From positions 11,958 through 75,957 of the forward strand of contig JANRLJ010000225.1 of the NCBI GenBank assembly GCA_033762735.1: DNA of 64,000 bases. The letters run 5' to 3'. The translations under genes and the position numbers were made by a program. The first letter of the stretch is position 1. Each line of letters opens with the position of its first letter. Below the pieces are notes generated by a model that made no database searches, was not told where the DNA came from, and was given only the letters and a program-made list of their open reading frames with translations. This DNA comes from JANRLJ01 sp033762735 (GTDB taxonomy: Bacteria; Chloroflexota; Anaerolineae; Aggregatilineales; Phototrophicaceae). Shown in pieces: positions 41,806-51,194 of the stretch.

Positions 41806-42699
41806 TCAACTGTGGCTGTAGCGTTGTGTTTTCGGCTGCGAGGAAAGCATCACACGCAGATCGGCTAGAATATCGTGCGCATTCGCATAGCGCACTTGGG
41901 GATGTCGCGCGGTCAGGCGAGCGATCAGGGCGGCGGTGCGCTCGTCCACATCCAGCAGGGTCACGTCCACCCCGCGATTCAGGATGCCGTCGATGATGTC
42001 CATCACGTCACTGCTGTGGAAAGGGTGCATACCAGCGAACATCTCATAGGCGATCATCCCGACGGCATACAGATCAGACGCTTCACTGAATGCGCCGCCT
42101 TGCAGCACCTCCGGCGCAACGTAATACAGCGTCCCGACCGTCCGCCCTTCCAGCGGCGTGGGTTTGCTGGGGCTGATCGCCAGGCCGAAATCCAGCAGCT
42201 TAACCACGCCATCCATGACCAGAATATTGGCAGGCTTTACATCGCGGTGGATGATGCCGTGCTGGTGCAGATAAGCCAGCGCATCGAGAAGCTGCCGCAG
42301 CAGATCGAGTTTGCCTTCCGGCTTGAGCGTGCGCGCGGCTTTCAGAATGTCCTGTGCGCCTTCCAGCAGCGGCATGGTGAAAAAGGGGTTTGCGTTTTCA
42401 TCAAGGCCATAATCGTAAACACGGATAATATTCGGATGGTGCAGTTCGGCCAGCGTATGATATTCATGTGTGAGCGCCTGACTGTTAAGGCCGAAGGTCA
42501 GCGTTTCATCGGGATCAGGCGTTGGGCTGGCGACGGTCGAAGTGCGCTTCAGTGCCACCGTCGTGCCTGTCCAGCGGTCGGTCGCCCGGTAGACCGCACC
42601 CATGCCGCCCATGCCGAGTCGTTCATGCAGGTGATAACGGCTGCTCAGGGTGTTCAGTGGGGGACGGATTAAGCTGTGGGGTAATGCGTTGGTCATCAT
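41806..42699 (-). CDS. Serine/threonine protein kinase (Hanks type), kinase domain only
   Basis: 297 aa. Motifs in order: Gly loop LGMGGMGAVYRA, catalytic Lys in TTVALKRT, HGIIHRDVKPANILV, DFGLA of the activation segment, and APEVLQGGAF. There is no membrane helix or C-terminal sensor domain, so it acts in the cytosol on unknown proteins. AGGAGC precedes the ATG. It shares family features with the kinase domain of the 1068-aa protein at 43652. The nearby sigma/anti-sigma pair lies 250 bp downstream on the same strand. Confidence 0.93.
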   Translation of the reverse strand: MMTNALPHSLIRPPLNTLSSRYHLHERLGMGGMGAVYRATDRWTGTTVALKRTSTVASPTPDPDETLTFGLNSQALTHEYHTLAELHHPNIIRVYDYGLDENANPFFTMPLLEGAQDILKAARTLKPEGKLDLLRQLLDALAYLHQHGIIHRDVKPANILVMDGVVKLLDFGLAISPSKPTPLEGRTVGTLYYVAPEVLQGGAFSEASDLYAVGMIAYEMFAGMHPFHSSDVMDIIDGILNRGVDVTLLDVDERTAALIARLTARHPQVRYANAHDILADLRVMLSSQPKTQRYSHS

Positions 42700-43137
42700 G
42701 AGTGGTGCTCCTGTTTCCGTTGGTGCCTCTTACATCGGTTGTTCTCGCGCCTTCCAGTCACGGACAATAGTAAACAGATCGAAAAGCCATCGGCCTTTCC
42801 GTCATTACGGTGGATGGAGTCGGTTTTACGATGCTGTCTGATGTCCTTATGGTATAACAATTGTGCAAGATCAGGATGTAAAATCTTCTAAAAAGCGCTA
42901 AAAAAGTGTTTACGGGTTGTGAACTCTGTTCCCGCGCAACAGCTTTTCATCGCCATTCATGACAGAGAGACGTTCCGCCCACCACCTCTGTTCCACCTCT
43001 TTACAGGTTTTTTGCACTCTCATTACAACAATTACGGATTTGTGACTGCGTGAGTTGTAGCGAAGCGATAGACGTATGATGCCCGCCGCCAACCGCATCT
43101 CATCAGCAGCGAACGTTTCAGGAGAACAGCACCGACG
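42700..43137. other. Divergent intergenic region, 438 bp
   Basis: No ORF with coding character and no palindrome family copy is seen. It must carry promoters for the divergent kinase and methyltransferase genes; TATGAT at 43075-43080 is a possible plus-strand -10 box without a good -35 partner. Confidence 0.4.
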
Positions 43138-43668
43138 ATGGATCATCACGATCACGTTGAATTACTGAGGGACGGCATCGAACAGCAGGGCGGCAGGTGG
43201 GCGGATTTCGGCTCCGGCACTGGGGCATTTACGCTGGCGCTGGCGGAACTGATCGGCGCTGGCAGCACGATTTATTCGCTTGACCGCGACGGCAGGGCGC
43301 TGCGCGAACAGGAACGGCAGATGCGCCAGGGCTTCCCCGGCGTCAGCGTCGAGTATCGCACAGCGGATTTCGCCCGCCCACTTGATCTGCCGCCGCTGGA
43401 TGGCGCGGTCATGGCGAACGCGCTGCATTTTCACCGCAATAAGGACGCCATTCTGCAACTGCTTCACGGTTATCTGAAACCGGGAGGCCGTTTCCTGCTG
43501 GTGGAATACAACGTCGATCAGGGGAATATGTGGGTGCCGCACCCGCTGTCCTATCCAACCTGGGAGAAGCTGGCAGGCAGAAACGGCTTTGTAGGGACCC
43601 GGCTGATCGGGCGCAGACCGAGCCGCTTTCTCAAAGAGATTTACAGCGCCGTCAGCCAGAAGCCTTAA
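43138..43668 (+). CDS. Class I SAM-dependent methyltransferase
   Basis: 176 aa. The SAM-binding glycine loop is WADFGSGTGAFTLALAEL; the acidic end of strand 2 is YSLDRDGRAL; motif LKPGGRFLLVEYN follows. This is a short UbiE/Methyltransf_11-type domain without extra parts, and the substrate cannot be predicted. AGGAGA lies about 11 nt before the ATG. Its last 17 bp overlap the end of the convergent kinase-ATPase gene. Confidence 0.85.
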   Translation: MDHHDHVELLRDGIEQQGGRWADFGSGTGAFTLALAELIGAGSTIYSLDRDGRALREQERQMRQGFPGVSVEYRTADFARPLDLPPLDGAVMANALHFHRNKDAILQLLHGYLKPGGRFLLVEYNVDQGNMWVPHPLSYPTWEKLAGRNGFVGTRLIGRRPSRFLKEIYSAVSQKP

Positions 43669-46600
43669 AGAAGTCGTCCAGGATTTGTTCGGCGTTGAAG
43701 GCCTGTCCCTGCGTGGTCAACAGCGCGTAGTTTTCAGCAGAAAGCCGCGCCTGCAAATCGGCTCGCAGCGGCTTGAGCCGAATCTCGACAAAGTCAAGAT
43801 CGAGGTCGGGCAGCGCGGCGATCAACCCGGCGATCTGCGCACTGTGCGCAGAGTTCCCGGTGTGCAGATGCAGCCGCGCGATCACCGCCAGAAGATGTGG
43901 AGTCAGCGCATCATCGCCAATTTGCCGCCCAATCCGGATTGCGTCTCGCAGGCGTTCGCGGCTTTCGGGGAGCCTGTCCAGCGCCAGCGCGACAAAGGCC
44001 ATATTTGTCAGCGTGTGGGCGCTGGTACGGCGGCTTCCGATAATGTGGCCTAACGCCAGACTTTGTGAGAGATAATCCCAGGCCGCCTCCGCCTTACCGA
44101 TGCGTTCGGTCAGAATGCCAAGATTGTTCAGCAGCACACTCACACCATGCCGATACCCGATGTCGCGGCAAACCCGCAGCCCGTCCTCGTAGTAACGCTG
44201 GGCAGCGGCAAAATCGCGTTCACTGTCTGCTGCCGTGCCAAGATTGTTGAGTGTTGAGGCGACGCCGCGCAGATCAGATATAGCCTGGAAGATCGTCAGG
44301 GCTTGCTCATAATGTGCCCGTGCTGCCGCATACTGCCCTTCCATTTCCGCCGCCGAACCGAGGTGGTTATGAGCGCGGGCGCTGTTCTTGCGGTCATTCG
44401 CCTGCTGCGCCAGCGCCAGTGCGGTTGTGCTGTACTGCTTGAGGGCAGCAAGGTCGCTGCGCTGGAAGGCGACAAAGGCTAAGCCATTGGCGGCCTCGGC
44501 CTGCTGCGCCACATCCCCTAAGCGCTGTGCCAGCGCCGTACTCTGTTCGTAGGCTTCGACGGCTTCGGCATAATCACTGGTACGCGTGAGCAGATCGCCC
44601 AGCAGCGACAGCGCCATCATACGCACCGGGGTGGGATTGTCGTCGGGCTGGCTTTGCTCATCCAGCAGCCGCAGCGCTCGCTCCACCCACAGCCGCCCCT
44701 CACCGAAATTGCTGAGCGCGTAGGCCTGTTCGCCCACCTTGAGCGCGTAGGGAATGGTTCTGGCGCTGTTCCCTGCCGCATACCAGTGCTCCGCCAGGGA
44801 GAGAGCACGGCTGTCCTCGTGCGGATAAAGCGCTTCGAGTGCCTGTGCGATGCGCAGGTGCAGCGATGCCCGCTGATCCCCATCGATGTCAGCCAGCAGC
44901 GTTTCGCGCAGTTTATCATGGGAAAAGCGCCAGCGGTCTTCCTGCACTTCGAGCACGGTTGCATCCGCACAGAACGTCAGCCAGCGGTTCAACACCACAT
45001 CCAGCACGGCTTCCAGGGCGCTGTCAGACGAAAGCGAGGTGGTCGTTTTCAGCAGATAGCGCATGAGCTTCAGGTCGATCTCGCGCCCTGCTACCGCCGC
45101 CAGCCTGAGCAGATACATGGCGTCCTCCGGCACCCGCGCCAGCCGCCGCCGGATCACTTCCACAATTCCCCCCGCGAAGACATGCGAGGGCAGCGTCTTG
45201 ATGCCGATCCGGTCGAGTGCTCCGGCTTCTTCGGCCAGCACCCGCAGCACTTCGATGATGAACAGCGTATTGCCCTCGGTTTCGCGCTGGAGCAGGTCAA
45301 TCACGGCAGGATTCTGTCCGCTGCTGCCGAGCATCGACTCGGTCAACTGCACAATCTGTTCCGGACGCAGCCGTTCCAGCTTCAGGTGACGCATCGAAGT
45401 CAGTTCACCTGCCACCTGCCGACCTTCATCGTCGCGGTAGTTGGCGATGATGACCGGCGGCAGATCAGCAACCACCCGGTTCAACTGTTTGAGCGATTCG
45501 AGACTATCGGGGCTTGCCCACTGTAAATCTTCCAGCAGCAGCAGCACGGGTTCCTTTGCTCGATGGAACAGGTCGGCAATCGTAAGCAGAAGGCGCTGCT
45601 GCCGGGGGCGACCTTCCAGCGGCGGGATCGTCGGCACAGTTATGTCAAGCAGTGCCCCAATATCCGGCACAACCTCCTGCAGCACGGCGGCTTCGTCCAG
45701 CGTAACTTCAACGGCCAGCAGCAGACGGCGTACCGGTGCGCGCCAGAGCTGATAGGGCAGTTCACCGTCCTTTACGGCCTGCCCGTGCAGCACCAGCGCC
45801 CCTTCCACCAGCCCTTGAATCCGCAGTTCTTCGATCAGACGGGTTTTGCCGACGCCGCTCTCACCACCGATCAGCCAGGCTGAACCGCTCACGGGCTGAT
45901 TTTCTGTCGTGTGCCGGGTGATCTGATGCAGCGCGTCCGTAAGCTGTTGGAGTTCGGTTTCCCGCCCCACGAACTGCGCGGCCTGCAAAAAGCTCTCGCG
46001 CAGGACGACCGGGGTTGTCGGGGATGGCTGGTGATAGCGGGAAAGCGCTTCAATCACCTCATGTGCCTGCTGATAGCGTTCCTGCGGGTTCTTGAGCATC
46101 AGCCGCCCGATAATGCCTGCCAGCCCACCGTCTACCTGCAAGGCGCCAAGATCGGGCGGCGAGGTGAGCAGTTGTTGAATCAAGGCCGTGATGTTGCTTA
46201 CATCGAAGGGGTGATGCCCGGCAATCAGCTCATACGCCATCACACCGACCGCATACAGATCGCTGCCCTCGCTGACCGGGTTCCCTTGCAGCACTTCCGG
46301 CGCGACATAGGCCAGCGTTCCCACTACCTGATCGGCGTTCAGATAACCCCGGTGCTTTGCCAGCCCAAAATCAAGCAGGCGAACGTGATGGTTCGTAACC
46401 ATCACATTGGCGGGTTTGAGATCGCGGTGAATGATGCCACGCCGATGGAGATAGGCCAGCGCGTGCAGTATTTGCACCAGCAGATCAAGCTTTTGTGCCA
46501 GCAGCAGGTCTTCCCCGGCCTGGATCAGCGGACGAGCATCGTGCAGCAGTTCCATTGTGTAGAACGGGCGGCGATCCGATCTTTCGCCGTCGCTGGAAAA

Positions 46601-46858
46601 TCCGTAGTCCAGCACGTTGATAATGTGCGGGTGGCGCAGCGAGGCCAGCGTCCTGAATTCCTGCGCCAGCGCCAGCCGATAATCGACCTGGCGTTCGTTG
46701 AGCTGCGAACCGCTGATATTGACCTGCTTGAGGGCAACGACATCGCCTGTCAGGCGGTCATAGGCGCGGTAAACCACGCCCATCCCGCCCTGACCGATGG
46801 TGTCCTGAATCCAGTATCGCTGATGAACCTGCCGGGCTGCGCCGGAAATAATGGGCAT
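43652..46858 (-). CDS. Ser/Thr kinase fused to an AAA/STAND ATPase and TPR repeats
   Basis: 1068 aa. Residues about 15-275 are a protein kinase (IGQGGMGVVYRAYD, VALKQV, HGIIHRDLKPANVMV, DFGLAKHRG). An ATPase follows with P-loop WLIGGESGVGKTRLIEELR near 333 and Walker B LLLLEDLQWAS. TPR-like repeats fill about 690-1000 (NHLGSAAEMEGQYAAARAHY, NNLGTAADSERDFAAAQRYY). The layout resembles PknK-type regulators but lacks a LuxR DNA-binding domain. Likely a cytosolic signal integrator that binds partners through its TPRs. No Shine-Dalgarno sequence precedes the ATG, so leaderless or weak initiation, or a different start, is possible. Confidence 0.9.
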   Translation of the reverse strand: MPIISGAARQVHQRYWIQDTIGQGGMGVVYRAYDRLTGDVVALKQVNISGSQLNERQVDYRLALAQEFRTLASLRHPHIINVLDYGFSSDGERSDRRPFYTMELLHDARPLIQAGEDLLLAQKLDLLVQILHALAYLHRRGIIHRDLKPANVMVTNHHVRLLDFGLAKHRGYLNADQVVGTLAYVAPEVLQGNPVSEGSDLYAVGVMAYELIAGHHPFDVSNITALIQQLLTSPPDLGALQVDGGLAGIIGRLMLKNPQERYQQAHEVIEALSRYHQPSPTTPVVLRESFLQAAQFVGRETELQQLTDALHQITRHTTENQPVSGSAWLIGGESGVGKTRLIEELRIQGLVEGALVLHGQAVKDGELPYQLWRAPVRRLLLAVEVTLDEAAVLQEVVPDIGALLDITVPTIPPLEGRPRQQRLLLTIADLFHRAKEPVLLLLEDLQWASPDSLESLKQLNRVVADLPPVIIANYRDDEGRQVAGELTSMRHLKLERLRPEQIVQLTESMLGSSGQNPAVIDLLQRETEGNTLFIIEVLRVLAEEAGALDRIGIKTLPSHVFAGGIVEVIRRRLARVPEDAMYLLRLAAVAGREIDLKLMRYLLKTTTSLSSDSALEAVLDVVLNRWLTFCADATVLEVQEDRWRFSHDKLRETLLADIDGDQRASLHLRIAQALEALYPHEDSRALSLAEHWYAAGNSARTIPYALKVGEQAYALSNFGEGRLWVERALRLLDEQSQPDDNPTPVRMMALSLLGDLLTRTSDYAEAVEAYEQSTALAQRLGDVAQQAEAANGLAFVAFQRSDLAALKQYSTTALALAQQANDRKNSARAHNHLGSAAEMEGQYAAARAHYEQALTIFQAISDLRGVASTLNNLGTAADSERDFAAAQRYYEDGLRVCRDIGYRHGVSVLLNNLGILTERIGKAEAAWDYLSQSLALGHIIGSRRTSAHTLTNMAFVALALDRLPESRERLRDAIRIGRQIGDDALTPHLLAVIARLHLHTGNSAHSAQIAGLIAALPDLDLDFVEIRLKPLRADLQARLSAENYALLTTQGQAFNAEQILDDFFKASG

Positions 46859-46957
46859 AAAAATAAAAAGTCCACATTTGTAATACTGTTATTTTAGCGG
46901 ACTCCCACCCAAATTCAGGTCACAATTATCCCATTTTGTACATGAAATATGTAAATT

Positions 46958-47122
46958 TCAGCCCTGCACCAGCACCACCCGGTAGCGGGCTTCATTCGCC
47001 CGGACGCGGTCGAGGGCGGCGTTCACCTGCGACAGCGGCATGGCTTCGGTCTGGGCGATGATGTTGTGTCGGGCGGAAAATTCCAGCATCTCGCGCATCG
47101 TCCAGCGGCTGCCGATGCGGTT
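46958..47122 (-). pseudogene. Zinc-type alcohol dehydrogenase remnant, C-terminal end
   Basis: Reading the minus strand gives 54 residues without a start codon: NRIGSRWTMREMLEFSARHN at the beginning and YRVVLVQG at the end, before a TGA. This matches the C-terminus of medium-chain zinc alcohol dehydrogenases of the YahK/Ahr type. A stop codon lies three codons upstream of the homology. The N-terminal part of the same gene is at 48025-48474; the intervening 0.9 kb encodes an endonuclease on the other strand. Confidence 0.85.
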
Positions 47123-47199
47123 AAGCCATCAGATGTACAATTATGAGCAGGTTTATTCTAACTGGGCATTCAATATGGAAATTGTGAGGAGAGGTTGGA

Positions 47200-48057
47200 A
47201 TGAGCGAGCCGACTTCAATTGATAAGGCGTATATTGCGGGGTTTCTGGATGGCGATGGCGGCGTTGCTGTTTATAAGCTGCGTAATCAGAACGTATATCC
47301 CAGGTTCGTCGAGTTTTATAACCAGCAGGAAAGCGTACTAGAGTATATTCGTTCAATGTTTGAAGGTGGTAAGGTAAGAAGGCTTCGCACCTGTTATTCA
47401 TTGTCGTTTTATCGTGACTTCGGGTTGGCGGTAGCACATGCGCTTAAGCCGTACAGCGTTTATAAGTGGCAGCAGTTAGAGGTTTATGAGTCATTTTCGG
47501 CAACGCTTGGGACTGAAAAGCCGGGGCCGGGAGGCGCGGTTAGTGTTCAGTTGGCAGCGAGGCGGGGTGAATTAATCTCCAAGATAAGTGCCTTAAAGCA
47601 CGAGACTTGTTGGAATTTTAGGCCGGACTTTATGGATTTGCCGTTATCAGAACGATTAGCGTATATTGCGGGTTTTGTGGATGCAGAAGGCTATATTGGT
47701 ATTGTCCTCCCTAAATCGGGCTGTCATTGTGTGTTATTGTCGATTTTACACACGGTTCCGGCGGTGCTAAAGTTTATTCAAGCGCACTTTGGCGGTAAAA
47801 TATCGGAATACCGAAGAAGTGGAAAGCGCAATCAATATAGGCTGTTGTATGAGCGTAAACGCTTTGTGTCAATTGCAGAGGCGATTTATCCGTACACTAT
47901 TCTTAAGAGTGAGCAGATTGAATGTGGTTTGCAGGTGCAGGTTTCTATGACAAGTAGAACTGGTCGACCGGTTTTACCTGAAATTTTGGAACAACGAGAG
48001 GCGTTACGTTTGCGCTTGAAGGAATTAAACACTTCGAATTGGCGCAGCATTCTGTGA
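47200..48057 (+). CDS. LAGLIDADG homing endonuclease
   Basis: 285 aa with two LAGLIDADG helices, YIAGFLDGDGGV (near residue 10) and YIAGFVDAEGYI (near 152). Each ends in the acidic metal-binding residue, so the protein should fold as a monomer that cuts an asymmetric DNA site. GAGGAGAGG lies 5 nt before the ATG, so it is a free-standing gene. The sequence is clearly AT-richer than its surroundings, indicating transfer from another source. It lies antisense inside a disrupted alcohol dehydrogenase gene, so it is not an intein or a sense-strand intron of that gene. Its last five or so codons run over dehydrogenase-derived sequence. Confidence 0.9.
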   Translation: MSEPTSIDKAYIAGFLDGDGGVAVYKLRNQNVYPRFVEFYNQQESVLEYIRSMFEGGKVRRLRTCYSLSFYRDFGLAVAHALKPYSVYKWQQLEVYESFSATLGTEKPGPGGAVSVQLAARRGELISKISALKHETCWNFRPDFMDLPLSERLAYIAGFVDAEGYIGIVLPKSGCHCVLLSILHTVPAVLKFIQAHFGGKISEYRRSGKRNQYRLLYERKRFVSIAEAIYPYTILKSEQIECGLQVQVSMTSRTGRPVLPEILEQREALRLRLKELNTSNWRSIL

Positions 48058-48474
48058 GTCGAGCGCGTCAGGAATGGGGTGCGCGAAGCGGCTGTCCACA
48101 CGGAGGGCATCCGCGAAGCCGCCGAAGCGCCCCTGGCAGGTGGCAACACTTTTCGGGCAAAGCTGTTCCTGCCCGCTCAGACACCACTCGCACTGCAAGC
48201 AGCTCCCGGCCTGCCAGCCCACGCCGACGCGCTGACCGACTTTCACATCCGTCACCTGATCGCCCACCGCGCGAACCAGGCCGACGACCTCATGACCGGG
48301 AACGGCGGGGAAGTGGTTGCCCCAGTCGCCGTCGAGGATATGGATGTCACTGTGGCACAGGCCGCAGTGCGTCACTTCGATTTCGATCTCGTTCGCGCCC
48401 AGGGAGCCGGGGTCATAGGTAAACGGTTCCAGCGGTTGATGCGGCTGATGCGCGGCGTAAGCATGAATGGGCAT
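48025..48474 (-). pseudogene. Zinc-type alcohol dehydrogenase remnant, N-terminal half
   Basis: 149 codons. The catalytic zinc site THCGLCHSDIHILDGDWGN and GHEVVGLVRAVGD and the structural-zinc cysteines CLQCEWCLSGQEQLC are intact, as in YahK/Ahr-type NADPH alcohol dehydrogenases. Homology stops at ALDSQNAAP (about residue 145, near 48040), followed by four unrelated codons and a stop. The Rossmann cofactor domain of about 135-140 residues is missing, and the C-terminal 54 residues reappear at 46958-47122. The product cannot be an active dehydrogenase. Confidence 0.88.
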
Positions 48475-48521
48475 GGAAGCAGTCTCTTTTCATGAAAAGG
48501 CAGTGCCAGATGATAGCATAT

Positions 48522-49889
48522 TCAACCCCTGCCGAAACAATACGCGCTTAAGACCTGTCCCGAATACACAACAAATGTCCCTCCCGCTTTAATCCAACCT
48601 CTATCCCAACCGTTGAACATGCCTTCACGCCACAACGTAAGTTGGTCTGCCGGGTCAAATGTACCGTCTTGCAGGTTGAGATTGATATGCCTTACGTGAT
48701 CGTAATCCTGTGGAGTTTCCCCTTCCCAAACGGTGTAGCCGCCTTGCAAGGGGTAGTAAATGACGTTCTCGCTGGCCCATATGACCGCGAGGCTGGCGTC
48801 GCCATTGTCGGGCAGTTCCATGACGAGTTCACCCTCTTCATCAAAGATGAGCGCACCATTGCCGCCATCACCTATGCTGAAACGTTCCACCGCCCGGTAG
48901 CGGCCATCAGGGCTGACCGAGACAAAGGCGGCATAGCCTTCAATGCCAAGCACATCGGTGATATACCCGCCGCACGAGCCATCCAGACACAGTTCAACCG
49001 TGAAATAACTCGGTGCGAATTCGCTGATTAAGGTCAGGTACAGGCGGTCATTCGCACCCCAGTGCACATCAACCAGGCTGTTGTCCAAGGAAAAATTGCC
49101 CAGCGAAACCGGATTGCTGCCGTCGCTGTTGGCTATGAATGCTTCTGCCAGGCGGCAGCCATGGGCGCAGTCCTCGCGGATGGGACCGGGGACAAAATAC
49201 AGCACTTTGCTGCCGTCGGGTGAAACGCGCAGGCCATAGTTTTCCATGCTGGAGTCACCAAAGACGTATTCGGTAATCCCAAGACGATCTGTGAGGCGGC
49301 GGGTGACAACATCGGCATGAGGGTAGTCGGTTTCGGTCAGCAGCCCGGTTCTCATATCCAGCGCATAGTGACGCTGCAAAGCCGGGTGAACTTGTTCGCC
49401 AACCGGATTGTAGGACAGGATGACCCAATCCGGGTTGGTTGGGTCTGGCGCAAAGCTGGCAAAATCGCGCAGCGTCCCGTAAGCGTCCAGACGAATTCCC
49501 CGACCCGGCGCATAAGGGCAGATGGGCATTGGCTCCAGCCAGGGTGTCGTGCCATCGCCGTCCATGACGTAAATGTTCGGGGGTAAATCAGGGGTCAGGT
49601 CACTCTGGGCAACGCCGTACCAGTTGCGGCCATCGATGCACTCGCTCCGCCCCTCAGTCTGGAGAATCGTCTCCAACGGGATAAAGCCCAGGACAGCATT
49701 TTCGAGTCCAGCCCTGCCTCGGTACGGCAGGCCGCCCGCGTCCAGCGAACCCGTGACACGCACCACCTGACCCGGCAAAAAGCGGATGGGTGTACATTCC
49801 TGTGCGTGGACAGGGGTGGCAAAAGGCAGTATGAACAGCAGAAGCAGGATTACGAGAAGAAGAGGCCTGACAGGTTTGGTGCGCGTCAT
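48522..49889 (-). CDS. Secreted protein with SH3-like start and beta-propeller-like body, function unknown
   Basis: 455 aa from ATG 49889. Residues 1-30 are a clear signal peptide (PLLLVILLLLFILPFATPVHA, cleavage after AHA-like VHAQ). A domain with six or so cysteines and an SH3-like pattern (GQVVRVTGSLDAGGLPYRGR) comes next, then repeated strands resembling PD40 blades (SPDGSKVLYFVPG, SPDGRYRAVERFSIGDGGNG). It is probably a secreted or surface-associated binding protein. No enzyme motif is recognised. The neighbours are not obviously related. Confidence 0.7.
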   Translation of the reverse strand: MTRTKPVRPLLLVILLLLFILPFATPVHAQECTPIRFLPGQVVRVTGSLDAGGLPYRGRAGLENAVLGFIPLETILQTEGRSECIDGRNWYGVAQSDLTPDLPPNIYVMDGDGTTPWLEPMPICPYAPGRGIRLDAYGTLRDFASFAPDPTNPDWVILSYNPVGEQVHPALQRHYALDMRTGLLTETDYPHADVVTRRLTDRLGITEYVFGDSSMENYGLRVSPDGSKVLYFVPGPIREDCAHGCRLAEAFIANSDGSNPVSLGNFSLDNSLVDVHWGANDRLYLTLISEFAPSYFTVELCLDGSCGGYITDVLGIEGYAAFVSVSPDGRYRAVERFSIGDGGNGALIFDEEGELVMELPDNGDASLAVIWASENVIYYPLQGGYTVWEGETPQDYDHVRHINLNLQDGTFDPADQLTLWREGMFNGWDRGWIKAGGTFVVYSGQVLSAYCFGRG

Positions 49890-50039
49890 GTGCGGTTTGC
49901 TCCAACTCACTTTCGTTCTACTGCATCATAAGGGCAATCCCGCTGGCGTAGGGCAAAAAACGAAGAAGCGCCGACAAGAAAAAGGGCGCAGCTTGCCGCC
50001 GCGCCCCTTCAGTGTTCAATGCTGCCTTTTATCGCTGGC

Positions 50040-51194
50040 TTAATTCAGCCGTTCGACAATCGTGCCCGTGCCCATGCCGCCGCCGCAGCACATCGTCTGG
50101 AGGCCATAGCGCTTGTCGTGGATTTCCAGCGCGTTCAACAGCGTGGTCATCAGGCGCGCACCGGAAGCGCCCAGTGGATGCCCCAGGGCAATCGCGCCGC
50201 CGTGCACGTTGACCTTGCTCATGTCCGGCTGGATTTCGCGCTGCCACATGCCGATCACCGCCGCGAAGGCTTCGTTGACCTCGAACAGGTCGATCTGGTC
50301 GAGCAACAGCCCGGCCTTGCTCAGCACCTTCTTTGTAGCGTCAATCGGGCCGGTCAGCATCAGATGGGGATCGCTGCCGACGGTCGTCATGGACACCAGG
50401 CGGGCGCGGGGTTTCAGCCCCAGTTGACGCGCCTTGTCTGCGGTCATGACCAGCACCGCCGCCGCGCCGTCGCTGATCTGGCTGCTGTTGCCAGCGGTCG
50501 TCACACCATCAGGCGTAAAGGCAGGCTGTAGCTGCCCCATCTTTTCGAGATTCGCATTCGGGCGAATGCCCTGATCGGTCGTCACCATCACCTTCGCGCC
50601 CGCGTCATCCACGCCTTCCAAAGGCAGGATTTCGCGCTGGAGCCAGCCGTTCTGCGTGGCCTGCGCCGCCTTCATGTGGCTCTCGTAGCCGATGCGATCC
50701 ACTTCTTCGCGGGTGACGCCCCATTTCTGCGCGATTTCGTCCGCCGCAATGCCCTGCGGAATCATGTTGTGGGTTTCCATGATGCGGTCGGTGAACGGCT
50801 GGCCGCTGGTCAGGCTTGATCCCATCGGTACGCGGCTCATGTTCTCCACGCCGCCCGCTACTACCACATCGTACTGCCCTGACGCGATCAACCCCGCCGC
50901 GATATGGACGGACTGCTGTCCGCTGCCGCACTGAAAGTCAACCGTCGTGGCCGCTGTGCTGATCGACAGTCCGGCATCCAGCACGACGTTGCGGGCCACG
51001 TTGAAGGTCTGTTCCCCGACCTGGCTGACACAGCCGAAGACGACATGCTCCACAATGGCCGGGTCAACATTCGCCCGCGCCAGCACTTCGCACACCGCAT
51101 ACGAGCCGAGGCGCACAGGATGGGTCTCGCGCAGCCACCCATTCCGGCGACCAAGTGGGGTACGAACGGCATCCACAATCACAATTTCACTCAT
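50040..51194 (-). CDS. Acetyl-CoA acetyltransferase / 3-ketoacyl-CoA thiolase
   Basis: 384 aa thiolase. The acyl-accepting Cys is in VDFQCGSGQQSVH, the His in GGAIALGHPLGASGARL, and the second Cys in MCCGGGMGTGTIV. The enzyme condenses two acetyl-CoA or cleaves 3-ketoacyl-CoA; the chain-length preference is not decidable here. Two MaoC-type hydratases lie 10 kb away on the other strand and could serve the same acyl-CoA pathway. AGAGG precedes the ATG. Confidence 0.95.
   Translation of the reverse strand: MSEIVIVDAVRTPLGRRNGWLRETHPVRLGSYAVCEVLARANVDPAIVEHVVFGCVSQVGEQTFNVARNVVLDAGLSISTAATTVDFQCGSGQQSVHIAAGLIASGQYDVVVAGGVENMSRVPMGSSLTSGQPFTDRIMETHNMIPQGIAADEIAQKWGVTREEVDRIGYESHMKAAQATQNGWLQREILPLEGVDDAGAKVMVTTDQGIRPNANLEKMGQLQPAFTPDGVTTAGNSSQISDGAAAVLVMTADKARQLGLKPRARLVSMTTVGSDPHLMLTGPIDATKKVLSKAGLLLDQIDLFEVNEAFAAVIGMWQREIQPDMSKVNVHGGAIALGHPLGASGARLMTTLLNALEIHDKRYGLQTMCCGGGMGTGTIVERLN

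Noticed and set aside
47200..48057. Endonuclease as part of an intein or sense-strand intron of the dehydrogenase
   Set aside because: The two genes are on opposite strands, and the dehydrogenase lacks about 135-140 codons, so splicing could not restore it.
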